From positions 30,567,228-30,631,227 of the forward strand of contig NC_134676.1 of assembly GCF_030463565.1 (NCBI RefSeq): DNA of 64,000 bases, written 5' to 3'. Numbering within the stretch: position 1 is the first letter of the stretch; the number at the start of each line of letters is the position of its first letter. This DNA is from Pelecanus crispus. Its lineage: Eukaryota; Chordata; Aves; Pelecaniformes; Pelecanidae. The translations under genes were made by a program, and so were the position numbers. Shown here in pieces: positions 1 through 22,700 of this stretch. The notes beneath the pieces are model-generated. The model made no database searches. It had not been told where the DNA came from and saw only the letters and a list, made by a program, of their open reading frames with translations.

Positions 1-1701
1 ACCTGGTCTGTAGAACAGTAAGTAAGCAAGCAAATGAGTCTTGAACCATGCACACCACGTCAGCAGCCTGCTGGGAGCACATCTTCCATTTGCACCTTCC
101 ACAGCATCTTGGCCATGGCTGGTACTCCTTGGTAACATGATAGGATACAGCAGCAAGGAGGTCATCCAGCTTCATATGCATCATACACTATCATATACTT
201 TAAGGCTGCCATCATGCACTTGTTCAGCATTTCATGTTGAAGTTACTCTTCCAATTGCTGGTAATGAGCTGTGTAAGGTAGCATTTGACAGGCAAGGCTT
301 GGTTTTTTTGGCACACAGAAAGCAGTAGTGTGGTGAGTTTTTACTGATTCTTGATTAGTGAATGGACAAAAGGAACTATAAACATAGATAGTGAAGGGAT
401 ATTTTACAGATACTGGGTTTGGCAGATGTTTACAAGCGTGCTAGCTTGGAAAGTTGTGTAAGTTGAATAATAACAGTAAAAGAGCTAAGACAGAATTATT
501 ATGTCATGTTTCACTGGAGATATAGCTTAGCATCAAACTTACCTGTAATTATCAACTGCTAAATAAAAGAGATGCAGAAAGTCATAATTAAGGGCTATTC
601 GTAGCCCTTGGAGATGGGAGTTTTAAAGTGCCGTGAGCTTTATTTATACGGTACTGTAGCCTGTTATTTCACAGGTTGCACAAAACGACGGGCAGTTTCT
701 CAAAGGAGCTCTCTAATTTATACTTACCCTAGCAAGGGGTGATGGTGAAGAGGGGCAGCAGAACAGCTTAGGTAGCCATGTGGACTTGAGGAGCATGTTC
801 TTTGCAAGCTGGCTGCCGTGGCAGTGCCCTTCAAGGGGAGGGGCAGGGCACATGGCCACACGGGACCGAGCGTGGTCCCTGTGATGGTAGAGCATTTCAT
901 TGCTCTGGAAGCACCAGTAGCTGGCTTGTAGCCCTGAAGGGCTAAAATGCCTACCTTACACACATGAGGCTGCTAGCCTCTCTGCTTTTTTGGAGATTTT
1001 TCCTGGGAAATTGCCATTATCCTCTGTGGCAGGTTGTAGGCAGAGATGGTTGGCCACAGCCTGGTGTGCCATGTGGCACGGGCATGGGCCTTCTTATTTT
1101 CAGCTGTTCCCTGAGTTTTGAAATTTTTGATGGAAAGGGGGCAGAAGTGAAATCATGAAGGGGGACTGGAGAAAGAGAGTAAATTTCCAGAGTGGACGGG
1201 ATGAGAAAGTTTGGTTCTGGTGAGCAGGATAAAACAGGAGCCGGCAGGGAGGCACCGCCTGTGCCCTTCCCCACCCATTAACTCCGCTTCCGTCAACAAC
1301 TATCGGCATTTCCTCTTGTTAATCAAGTAATCAAAGCACGGAGTGTGTGATACATGCTCTGCAGTCGTACAGCAGTAGGTGAGATTTTCCACTGGAAGGG
1401 TTGCCAAGTCTAAAGCACAGAAGTGATGCATCGCCTGCTCTCCGATCCCGCTGCTCCTCCCGCGTACATCTGGGAAACACATTTTCCTCCTTGCGGAGGT
1501 CCACAGCCCCACCAGTGGCTCTGCTTGCCGTGGAGGGAGTCCCCGCAGAGAAGAGCTGCCAAAGCGGCTTCTGTGTTGCAGCAGCTGATGGCTTGCCTGG
1601 AAACGTTCATTCTCGCACGACTTTCAGAAAGGTAAATGTTTCTGTGCTGGAACATTGAGAGAAAAATTTAAATGTGCCATGTATTCTGCTGTCTCCCTTA
1701 G
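1..1701 (+). other. KANK1: KANK1 intron, 3' part (upstream end outside window)
   Basis: Non-coding sequence before the first recognisable KANK1 exon, ending in a pyrimidine-rich acceptor (tctcccttag) at 1692-1701. No exon is firmly supported here. A phase-compatible open stretch ending at about 1629 is discussed as a finding. No interspersed repeat was recognised. Confidence 0.75.
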
Positions 1702-11710
<10,009 letters not shown>

Positions 11711-12640
11711 TAGTGCATGAATACCTGTAAAAATCTGTATGCCGTCTTTAAGCTGCTAAACGTTACTGTTTTACTGAGACAGATACTGAATGTAATTGTC
11801 TTGTGCCTGAACTCACCAGCAAAGTGAAAGCAGAGATCTAGTGCTAAAGATAGAAAACTGTAAACTTGAAGCAAGCATATAGTTAAGTAGTGCTCAGCTG
11901 AGAACCTTAGCCGGAACTGTTCTTTTGCTCACCTACTCAACTTCCCATACACTGGCATACATCCCGTTTTTCTTTGCTATAGATTATCCTTTCCTATGTT
12001 ATGTGCAGCCTAAGACTTCTAAAGCTATCCGTGCAGGGGTGTCCCAGTGGCTCGTTTTTAATCATTCTAAAACACATTTACTGTGCCTAGACTTTACCAC
12101 AGTAACCTTTTCATAAATTTCATTCCAACATGATTTTGATGTTTTTAATTACTTTGAAAATCAGAAGTTGCAGTTGCTTATACAGTCAGCTCCGTGGATC
12201 TTGAGCTGGTGGGTGAGTGGGTAAGTATTGGGGATAGAGCCTCTAGTCAGGTCTGAGGTCACTAAGTAAGTTGTTGCTAATTGGGGATAATGTATAACTT
12301 TTTATATGAAAGATACTAGTATCTATAAAATTAACTCGCACAGTATTTTCAACATTTTATATTCCTTAATAATTAAACACTACATGAAGAATTACATGTC
12401 CTGTTACCATATTTTTATTAACTGTGTCAGTCTATAAGCTCCATACGTGTTTATTGGAGAGTAAAATTAGAGGTACCAGCTGTATATTCCCCTTGAGTGG
12501 AACTGAGCATAGTTCTCGGTGCATATTTATGGAATGCTATTACCTTGTCACATTCACTTTAGTCATGTGTATTGAAATGTTTGAAGTGCCTTAGACTCTT
12601 GCCATATTTTCAGAATAAAATTTCATTATGCTGTTTTACT
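11711..12640 (+). other. KANK1: KANK1 3' UTR
   Basis: AT-rich non-coding sequence after the stop codon, running to the first good AATAAA at 12614-12619 with T/GT-rich sequence after it. The end at about 12640 is inferred from the usual 10-30 nt cleavage spacing. A longer alternative 3' end cannot be excluded. Confidence 0.6.
12614..12619 (+). terminator. KANK1: Polyadenylation signal AATAAA of KANK1
   Basis: A canonical AATAAA about 900 bp after the KANK1 stop, followed by U/GU-rich sequence (ctgttttactcc, ctgttttacgtgtg) that fits a downstream element. Confidence 0.6.
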
Positions 12641-14244
12641 CCTCTCCTGTTTTACGTGTGATTTGTCATCATCCAGATACACTGCAAATTACAATTGCAG
12701 AGGCAAACCAGGATAGATTGGTAAGTCAAGGCAGGGAGGACTGGATAGCTCAACCCTTGGGAGTTGCTGATGTGAACAGCATCAGTGCAGTCGCCTCTCT
12801 CCTGGCCATGTGCAGCATCATGGGGAGACACCAAAGGATGGTGTTCAAGCAGTTTGACCTCACTCTCTGCAAAGTAGTTACCAGGTGAAATACAAGCCTT
12901 TGAGCTTTATCTTCCAAACATTCCTGGCAGCTTGGTGAAGGGGATGGTTTTTAGATGGCACTGGAGCAAGCCCTAAGCTAGTGCCTCTGTATCCTTGTCA
13001 GTTCAGACCTACCTGATGAGACAGAGAAACACACTTCAATGCCTTCCTTCAAGGGACCCACACACTTCTGTTCCTCTGTGTCCTTCCTCCCTCGCTACCA
13101 AAGTCCTTATCAAACAGCTTTTCTTACATAGTCCCTTTGAAGGAGGGACCCACTGAAGTCATCTTCATCCCCCTTGGCCTACATGGACTTGGTGACTTGG
13201 ACTACATGAAGTTTCTGTGGGTACTGTGTGATACCAGTGCCAGGCTGGCACCCCCGTGCTAGGGAGTGTCCCCTGAGCAAAGGGCAGGTGAGGTCTCTCT
13301 GCTGGGGGGGGGGACACATGTCTTAACATAGCAGTTCCAAACAAGACCCCCCCCACCTTGAGGTCAGTCAGTTTTCACTATTGCACACCTCTGGCCAACT
13401 TTTCTTCTCAGCCTTCACTTAGCATCTAATTTTGTGTGGATGCTGTCTCACCTCGGTCCTACCTGCTAGTTAAAGAGGTATGTCACCAACTTGCCAAATC
13501 ACTGTGAAAATAAGGTCTTCCCTCTGACACTAGACTGACGGCAAACAGCAGCAACAGCTGTAAAAAATTAGAAAGAAATGTCCCTAGCTTTGCCAGCCAC
13601 GCTCAGAGACAGTGGGTGCAGGCTGCGTATCCTGTGTAGCAGGGAGCTGAGCTGTGCCCCACACATGCATCCACCCGACGACCTGAGACTTGGTCACACA
13701 CAGTGCATGACACCAGTGCAGGCTTCCCAATAAATTCCTTGTTCACTTAGGAGCCAGGTGGGTTTCTTGTTCAGCAGAATTAGTGCAAGTTGGATCTCCC
13801 CACCTTGGGCATGGCAAAAGTGGCTTTTGTTTCATTTTTGGATCTGTTGATCTGCTGCCTCTTGCCACAGTTGGAACAACTGTCTGGAAAGCAGTGTCAA
13901 GATAATCTGTTCTTGTTTTCATTAGTTTAAAATGCACATGCTGCTGGAGTTAAACAAATCAAGCTGATGAAGTGGAGAAAAAGGATAACTGCTTTACTCT
14001 CTTTCCAGAACTTGCTCTAATTTTACAGAAAATCCAGTTCACTTATTATACATGCTTGCCTGTATCTAATGGATTAAATTCTTGTCTAGTGGAGAGACAT
14101 TTTATTGCCAGGACAGAATTTGGACCAGGGACAGGTTTCTCTTAGCACTGGTTTGACCAAAAGCAGTCTAGTTGTCCTTTTTTAAGGAAGTTAGTAATCA
14201 TACCTTAAACTCTGGCTTGTATCTCATGACAGTGGTTTCAGGTA

Positions 14245-14336
14245 CTCCCGTGAGGAGCAGGGAGTTGTACTTGATGATCCTTATGGGTCCCTTCCAACTT
14301 GAGATATTCTGTGATTCTGATTCTGTGATTCTGTGA
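14245..14336 (+). mobile_element. CR1 LINE, 3'-terminal fragment
   Basis: It contains the CR1 3' UTR signature gtacttgatgatccttatgg, then gtcccttccaac, and ends in the diagnostic octamer repeats attctgtg (three full copies and one partial). CR1 is the dominant retroposon of bird genomes. Only the last ~90 bp are present, as is typical of 5'-truncated copies. Confidence 0.88.
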
Positions 14337-14890
14337 CAGCAGTTTTAAAGCCTGTAGATTATGCTCCAAAGTCTGACTTTTTGTTAACGAGTATGCTGAG
14401 CTGTCTGATGTTTTCTTCAGTAGTGCCACTGTATTGCTGTAGAAGATATCTTAATTAGTAGCATGTCCAATAGATCTTTGCTGCAAAAACAGTTTTTTAA
14501 ATTATGATCTTTGTTGCTGCACTACTACCTTGCTACTGTGCTTCATTTGCACACGTGTGTATTTGTACACACTGTAGCCTGAGGGTAAAAAAAAAAAAAA
14601 TTTGAAATGCCTATGAATTTAGCTGTTCAGAGCAGAGGGCCATGACTGTTATTTTCTGGGTTGGCACAGGTCCCTGTGTCTCCACAAATCAATGGGAGTC
14701 CTGGAGTCCTGGGCATGATGGGATCAGGGGCACGCAACGATCATAAAAGGGTTTAAAACAAATGGTCCAGTGATTTAGGTGACTAATGACACAGGGAGAG
14801 TCACCAAATCTGCTTTAATACTTTTAATACTTTCTTTTTTACCTGGAAAAAAGCATAGGAAGAGGAATGTGGAAATTAACATTCCTTCCT

Positions 14891-14914
14891 CCCCCCACCC
14901 CCCACCCCCACCCC
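14891..14914 (-). repeat. C6-A-C6-A-C5-A-C4 tract (G-quadruplex motif on minus strand)
   Basis: Four C-runs of 4-6 bases separated by single A residues. The minus strand reads G4-T-G5-T-G6-T-G6, a strong G-quadruplex pattern with 1-nt loops. It lies in intergenic DNA. Confidence 0.85.
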
Positions 14915-15440
14915 GGTAGAGAATTGGTATATCAGAAACCAACACATTAGGGGTTAAAATTTTCTAAGTGATTGCTTTGCTTTCTAATGGCCTTGACTGG
15001 CAGAAGTCTGGGGAGGAATCTGACCCTTCGAACAGCATGCAAGAGTCAGGTTATACAATTCAGAGTTCCTGGATTTATTTAGGTGCCATTTTCCTGGTAA
15101 GCAAAAAGGTTGACCCAGAACTGGCCTCCTAGAGATTTAGAAAATGTTAGATGAAGCTGTGGACTTGGCATTTCTGTGCAATGTTCAGTTTCTTCCCAAA
15201 AGCTCATTGTCTAGGGTTAAAATGCCTTGTAAAGCAAAGTGCCCCCAATTTTAGCTGTATGGTGAAGTAGGCTATTATGGTATCCCATGTCAGGAGGATT
15301 GCCAAAAGCAACCAAAACTTTGGGTGTGTTAGTGGATATAGGTGAAAAGTAGAGAATAAACTGACTATTTTACCAAAGTCAGTGAATGTCATTTCTGGCC
15401 TAAAATCCTATTAGGGAAGACTTCCTGGAATGAGCAGTTT

Positions 15441-15462
15441 AAAAAAAAAGGGGGGGGGGGGG
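15441..15462 (+). repeat. A9G13 homopolymer junction
   Basis: Nine A residues followed by thirteen G residues in intergenic DNA. The length is prone to slippage and to sequencing or assembly error. Confidence 0.85.
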
Positions 15463-18400
15463 AATAAAGAATAATTAATTCCCTTAGCATTTTGTTCTCT
15501 TGGATGGCCCTGCTGTCTCCAAGAGGTTGACACCTGAAGGAGTTCACACTGTGGAAGTCAGGCCCTTCCCAAGGAAATAGTGAAGAGGTTCCCGAAAGCA
15601 TTTGTATCCACCGATGTCCCCTGCCAGTCAAGTTTAATTCCACCTGCTAATGCTGGATAGCATTTATCACAGGTGCTGGGATTAAGGGGTTTACCATGCA
15701 TACTAGCTCTGAACCGAGCTCCCTCTGCACACTCCCCGGCATTTGTTTTTCAGTTCAGATCAGATGATGATTGACTCTCAGTATATCCAAGCATGATGTT
15801 GTCATCACCTTTGAACTCCAACTGTCAGTGAATATATAAAAGCTCTGGCACTTGATTCAAGACTGTAAAATACGTCACTGTCTTTTTCCAGTTATACTGT
15901 CATACATTAAGTGAAGCTGCCACTTGTAATCATCCTAAAAGATACAGAGGCAAGGATTACTTGGTACCAAGTTTTAAAATGATGGAAATTAGCCAACAAA
16001 ATATGGATCTAAATGCAATGACTGAAGAAGACATTTTTGCAAGATGCACTTTCAGGGGTTTTATCTTATTGATACAGCTGGAAGAACTCAAGTTATTCTA
16101 GAAATAGCTTTTATGTCTGTTTCTCCTGGTGTTTCATACTTTTGGCTGAGAAGTCTGGCTGCTCTGGGTCCAGTTCAGCCATGGTGTGAATAATGCAAGG
16201 CTTGGCGTCGATCCCTGACACACAGGACTGGCTCTGTTCGCTGTGATGGAAGCAGCCCAAAGGCTACAGACGTCCTCCCGCCTTTGAAAGGCAGCAGCAG
16301 AGCTGGCCAAAACAGCGTTCACGTTCTTACTGCAGCTGCGAGCACCCCTCTTCACTGGGCTCTCTGTCTGCATGTGGGTCTGTAAACTTTATCCCTTCCT
16401 TCCCTTGTGCCTGCATCCAGGTCCATCGAAGGAAACCTTAACTACAAGCATTTCTTTGCTAAAAAGAGAGGCTTTCAGATGTTCAGTTCACATGGGGATG
16501 CATGGGCCTGCGTCCGAGCGCCTGATGTGGGACAAAGGACACAGGTAGGAGGTCAAGGACCCATGCTGGAAAACATGCAAGGAGGATTTTGCATTAAGCA
16601 CTCTCAGAAATGGTGGCAATGAGATTAGAGGAAAGGCGCACCCAGATTCAGGTTTGCTTAATTTTTCAGTTGGGAGCTGTGAAAGTATTAGCTTTCACTA
16701 CTCACAGCCTAATGCAATGACGAGGGAAGTCAATTAAAAAATTCTGGCTGTTTCACTTCACTTTGGCTGTTGTGGCTCTGTGCATGCATATGCTGAATGG
16801 AAGTGCCTGCTTAGAGCCAAGCTACCTGGTTGCTGTCTTTTCCATCAGTTGCTCCACTTTCTGTTTGGTTGGCATGGCATCATCCAACATACCAGTACCT
16901 CATCTCTTCTCAGCAAGTACCACTGGACAGCAAAGTGCTGTTAAGGAGCTGCAGAATAGCATGCTACCTGCAAGAATATTTGGGAACCTCTGTATAAGAT
17001 ACCATGCAGAAAATACTATAACAATTTTTTTTTTTTTGCAAAGATGACTGTAACAACTTCTTAAAGTTGTTTGTAAAATGGCACATCTGTTTTCCTGCCA
17101 GTTTTTTTAGGCAATGGGAACAAAGCACATGAGTAAATCATGCTGGAAGCAGTACTGCCTTACGGCTGTATACATACATTGGTCAATATATCAGATGGTC
17201 CTTTATTACAGGTGATTAATTAATTCAGTGCCTCAAAACCTCTGTTGTAAATGTTCTGCTTCCTTAATGATACACACTTTCAGCTTTTCCTGCTAAAAGA
17301 AAAAGGTAAGCGTGTTTCCTCACATCCACGCACCGACCCCATGCATGATCCCTGAAAAGATCTCAGGAATGAGAAGATCATCAGGGAAAACAGGAGCCTT
17401 CAGGCAGTTGGTACCTGCTGTGAGTGCTTCTGCTGGGGCCTTAAAGGGCGGGGGGAAGGGGGAGCACAGGAGACAAGCTTGATGGACAGTTTTTTTCCCC
17501 TCTATCACTTTACCCACCTGCACTTTGTTCCTTTGCCCTGTGCCACTCAGCGAGTGGTAGTCTTTCCCCTTGGCCACTTCTCATTGGGAACCACGTCTGC
17601 GCATTTTCTGTTTGGTTAGCCAACACAACTAGCACCAGCAAAGATAAATTGCCTTTTAAATAATTGTTGCTATACAAAACTGCCCTTCAAAGACCTCTAC
17701 AGTAGAGACTGTAAATAACGACATCATTATACTTTTAAGCAGAGTATTGTTAACTACATTCAGCCATGAATAGCAGAAGTCAATCCTCTAAACACCACTA
17801 CAGCCATTTGCAGTATTATTATCTAGATAACATACAGGCTAATATTTTTTCAAAGTAGTGCACATGCTTTTGTATGATCTGTAAGTGCCGATTTGAATGG
17901 AAGTAGCAAAGAGGTATTTCTAGAAGATATGCTGGTAATTTTTTTCTTCAGCTTTTCACTTAATGGCTTTAGCCACTGTTGTAGAAACAGCCCTTGCTGT
18001 GTTCTGCTAGCTGCAGAGTTTGAAAGAGTAGCTGATGCTCCCTCAGTAATACTGTCCTTCCCCACTCAGCCTCATTAACTTCACTGAGATGAAGATAACG
18101 CCATTTCTTTTGCATGCCGTGGCAAAGAGGCAGATTAATACCTCCTGGCCATGGTATCACCCTTTTCTCTGAGGCATGAAAAGCCACCTGCTGTCTCTGG
18201 CAGTCATCCTGTGGTGCCCCTGTGTTGCTCTTGGGCATTTTCTGGGGCCAGAAGAGCAACTTTTCTCCAGTCCCAGGGGTTAGTGAGACTTAGAGCCAGC
18301 CAGTTACAACCCCTTGGTACCATGGAGGTATGAGCAGGCAGGGGTTGGCCCAGAAAATGGCTCCCCCCCTGCCCGTGCACTCATTCTTGCAAATATATCA

Positions 18401-18721
18401 TGAGAATTTTCCAGTCCAACCACATATATCTGCTCAGAGGCCCTTTATTGTGGTGGTTTAATCTGCATCACTAGCCTAGCAGGAGGAGCAAGAAGCATGT
18501 TAATGCCTTCTGCAGTGGATGCTGATATGGGAGGAGTGTGAGCAGAACAGCTGTACAAAGAGATTGAGAGAGATTAGAAACACAGGATGATAATAAGATT
18601 TGGTTTAGGAAAATCAGACTGAAACAACTGAGGGTAAATAATATAAGTTTGTGGGAGTGAGAGAAAATTAGAAATCTGTAACACTGAAAGACAACTTGCC
18701 AGAGAGTGAATTAAACAATAA

Positions 18722-18790
18722 TTGGCAGTGCAATGAAAGCAAAAATGGACCAGAGTTGGCAGCGTGATGAGAGCAAAAAATGGTCCATGC
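18722..18790 (+). repeat. About 34 bp imperfect tandem duplication
   Basis: ttggcagtgcaatgaaagc at 18722 and ttggcagcgtgatgagagc at 18756 start two adjacent ~34 bp units that stay alignable through aaaaatgg. They differ by several substitutions, so the duplication is old. Confidence 0.8.
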
Positions 18791-19726
18791 ATTTTTTTGC
18801 CCACTTCAAATAGAGCAGAGAGGCACCTGACCCTGGAAGCTGTAATGCAACTCAACACCATTCATGGTCAGTGTGTCCCCGGGGAGACAGCTCCAAAGGC
18901 TGCCACGGTCAACCCCACAAGCAACAGCTTTCAACAAGTTGGAAGCTGAAAATAAGGAAGAAGTTTAAAAGGACAGTCTTGTTTTGCAATGAGACAAATG
19001 CCATAACTAAGGAGCTTAAAACACCCCACAGTATGTGACTGCTGAAATAATAAGCCATCCAGATGATTTGCAAAGGGCCAGTAAAGCAAAAAGATACAGC
19101 TGAAGGAGAAAAAGTTCTTCAGGTTTAGTTCAGGTTTTGGTTCTTGGGAAGCCTGTGTGAGTTTTCAAATGGATATGAGCTTGTCACCATCTCTGTCTGT
19201 TGTGTCACAAGATAATAGCCTATTCGGGCCTTCGTACAACAACTCATATTTGGTCAGAATTGGGTCAATAATTGGAGACAAAGGAGACACATGTAGATAC
19301 ATGAAAATGGGTAAGTATGTGTGTGAATTTCTGAAAACATGCTGCAGATAAGACTGTAAATCCCTCCTGCAAGCTGTGTGAACACAATCATCCAGTGCCT
19401 TCCTGATGTGCCCCGTTGATCTGCTGGAGCACCCAGCTGCACCCCAGCAGGATGCTGGCTGTCCTCCCTCCGCCGCCCCGACCTCCCCAGTGACTTCTCT
19501 GTGGAACAGGGAGACCTCTACAGCCGGGATAAATCCAACACTGCTGCAAGCATGCAGGGGAAAATAACCAGACTCTGACAGAGCAGTTAGTTACCGGGTT
19601 TTGTTTTGGGTTTGGTTTTTCTTTTTAGTATTCTGTATTGTTTCATTCATTTTCTTCCTCTGTTAATAACCCCCTTTCAACTGCTGATATTTCAGGGCCT
19701 GCATGTCAAGCCAACATACCCAAGTC

Positions 19727-19754
19727 TTATCTTGGTCTTATTATCTTGGTCTTA
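19727..19754 (+). repeat. 14 bp perfect tandem duplication
   Basis: ttatcttggtctta occurs twice back to back (19727-19740 and 19741-19754). Confidence 0.9.
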
Positions 19755-22700
19755 GATAATTTTTTTCTCTAACTAACTTAACATTAAATTAGTAGCCCAC
19801 TGCTTTCTAGCCAAGTTTTGTGCTTACAAGGAGGCCCAACAGTATTTTCCTAAGATCTGGGGTCAGGAGATGGAAAAATGCCATGGTCTGTGCCCTAGCA
19901 TTGCCTTTGGAAGAAGTGATGAGCAAAACAACTGCTAACAGAAATGTTAGCTCCATAGACAGAGAAAGGAACATTGCCACGTAACCCTGTGCTACACCGC
20001 AAACCCTCTACAGCTCTTCTACCAACTCAGTAGGAAGAAGTTCAGGAGCCTGACATTACCTTCTAGGAAATCTCTAGGGGTAGCATTTTTTGGCTTGTGA
20101 GGAACCCATCTACCCAAGAGCAAGAGGTGTTAGGATGGCTACCCAAGGCTCTGAGATCTACCTCTTCTCCAGGTATTAAAGTTTCCCTCAAATTACAGGA
20201 TGATTTTCTTGAGGATGCTAACAAAATCACCTGCTGTGCAACCTGCTGCAGGAGACATATTTCTGGTATCCAGGTGTGCCTCTTTCAGCTAAAGCGTGAC
20301 AAACACATAAACATGTCACCCCCCTACCACTCACCAGCAGCCAGATCAAAAGGGACACTTGCCCTAAATTAAGGCAGCTGAGGATCAAGGCCAAAACTCT
20401 CTTCCATCTGCAGAAAGGTGTGTATTATTTCCTTCAAGCCTGAAAGAAAAAGGTTCTTCTATGGCAGGTACAAAGCTGGAAAATAGGCTATCATCTACCA
20501 TGGGCCTGCCCAGGGGGCCCCATGGGGGTTGCTGACACACATTATTACTGAAGGGCATGAAAATGAGCTGGGTTGGACGTGCTGCTCCAACACAGAAATG
20601 CTTGAGCTGAGGAACTAGCTACCCCAAAGACTTTCTCACCTGAAATGTAACACAGGCTGCCTGAAAGTACCTGAAATAGCTGATTGCCTTCCACAGGCAG
20701 CAAACCTGATCCTCTTCTGTGGCTGAGCAGAGCTGAGTGTGTCATTCTCAATGTTAAACAAAAACACAGCACAAGGATGCCTAAGTTGCCGTCCTGAACT
20801 GCCACATGTCTTCTCCTTGAGATACTGGTGGGGCAAAGATGGAGAGGAGGCTGCATGTGGAAATTTAGCTTTGCCTTTAAATCAAGCTTTGGGGAAAACA
20901 TGAGTCCAGATTTGCAGGGAAAACATGTAACTGCTATCCCTGCCTCCTATACTCCTCTCCAGTGTTGCTGATTGTTTAAGTCCCTCATCATAATGAGGTT
21001 GTCTTTCCCACTGGTTTGATTAAACCAAAACACAACGCAGTTTGTGAAAGTCACTCCTGCCCCCTGCCAGAAGGAGGGTTGTATTAACCAGCATTTTGAG
21101 GCCAGGTCACTCCTGAATTCCAGTGCTAGAACTAACTCTGTCTCCCTCTATCACCATCACCAGTCCACTTATAAAATACTGTTAACAGTGCAATCTCATA
21201 CAACTTGGTCCGGGGCAATAAGATATTTTGACCATCTTTCATGAGTGGTCAAGTGGTGCCCCTTAGAACTTAATGTTGATAATAGCAATGATTTTAGAGA
21301 CCTTCTTTGAATAGGAAGAAAAGGTAAGTGCAAGATATTCCTTGTAACAACATTGCCAGACTCCATAACAGCTTGTATTTTAACAAAGGGGATGTCACAA
21401 TGTGACCAGGTGAGTAGTCTCTTTTTTTTTTTAAATGGGGGGTGTGTGTGTGCGCGTGTAATTTTCATTTTATTCCTAAAGTTTGCTTTGAAAAAGTGAT
21501 AGGAGGGATCTCACTGGAGCATGTAAGAATAAATAGCTACTGGAAGTTGGTTAAGGCATGTGTTCTTCACCCATTGGACCAGAACATCATCAGACTGATG
21601 GGCTATCAGGTAAGTGAGCATCCAGGCAGCTATTTAAGGTACATATCATTCAGCTGATAGAGCACACCGAGTCCTACAGAGAGGAGGTATGGGCTAGTGT
21701 GTTAATCAATACCTGGGGAATTTCACAGTACAATAGAGATGCACCCTACTTATCTTCAGGTTTCTAATGAACAATCTTCTAAGACATCATTATTGTGAAG
21801 TCATAGAAGCTGCCTTCCAGCAGTGAAAAGGCAATCTCCATACCTCAGTTTCTTAAAAACAGGTAAGAGAAAATAATAGCTGGAACAGCCATGCAGTGAA
21901 GCTATTCTTTGTTCTCAACCTTACTGTGTGTTATCTGTTACAATTTCAGACTCTGAGGGTATTTAAAAAGATTTTACTCAGGCAATGTGAACACTTGCAT
22001 GCACTTAGCTGGGATGGCTGAGCTGGGCTCAGAACACCTTTATTCTGTCATCTGCAAGAGACACTGTTTGCATAGGGATGACAGAAAATTAAGAAGTCTG
22101 ACTAATTAGTTTCCACACAATGTTCCCATCACCTAACAAGGCATCTCCATGTCTAGACAAAGCCAGCCTAATTAAAATTAATAGCCAACAGTTGAAATAA
22201 TTTGTAACATGTCACATTCCTTAGCACCTTCTAGCCAATAGAATTAGAGAAACTCTATTACTCCTAATTAGCCAATGTGCATATAAGACGTACAGAGATC
22301 ATCAACCTGACACTGCTGACTGACATGCAAGTGATAGAAGAAAACTGTTTCCTAAGGAAGCCAACTAAGTAAGTGCTCTGATTATCTGTATCTTGATAGC
22401 GTTAAGCAAAGCCTTACTTGAGAGGTGCAGATCTCCTGGGATCCAGATTTCCCGGGCCCTTCCTCTGAATGGGATTCCTGGCATGGAGGAGGGATGAGCC
22501 CATCAGCCCCTGAAGATGGGAAGACCCAGTACTCTGTCTGCAGCATTTGGGGGCCACTCTGAACTGCCCAATTGCTCTGGGGCACTGAGGGGAGACAGGA
22601 GAGGCTGCAGGGGAAGAGAGTCAGGCCGACAAGGAAGAAGAAACACTCCTTCTCAGCCTAGGAGATGTGACAGGTCAGCGTCTCACATCAAGTCATTTCA

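Noticed and set aside
13720..13760. caataaattccttgttcac, resembling an LTR polyadenylation region
   Set aside because: No paired LTR, primer-binding site or TG...CA boundaries could be defined. A lone AATAAA is uninformative.
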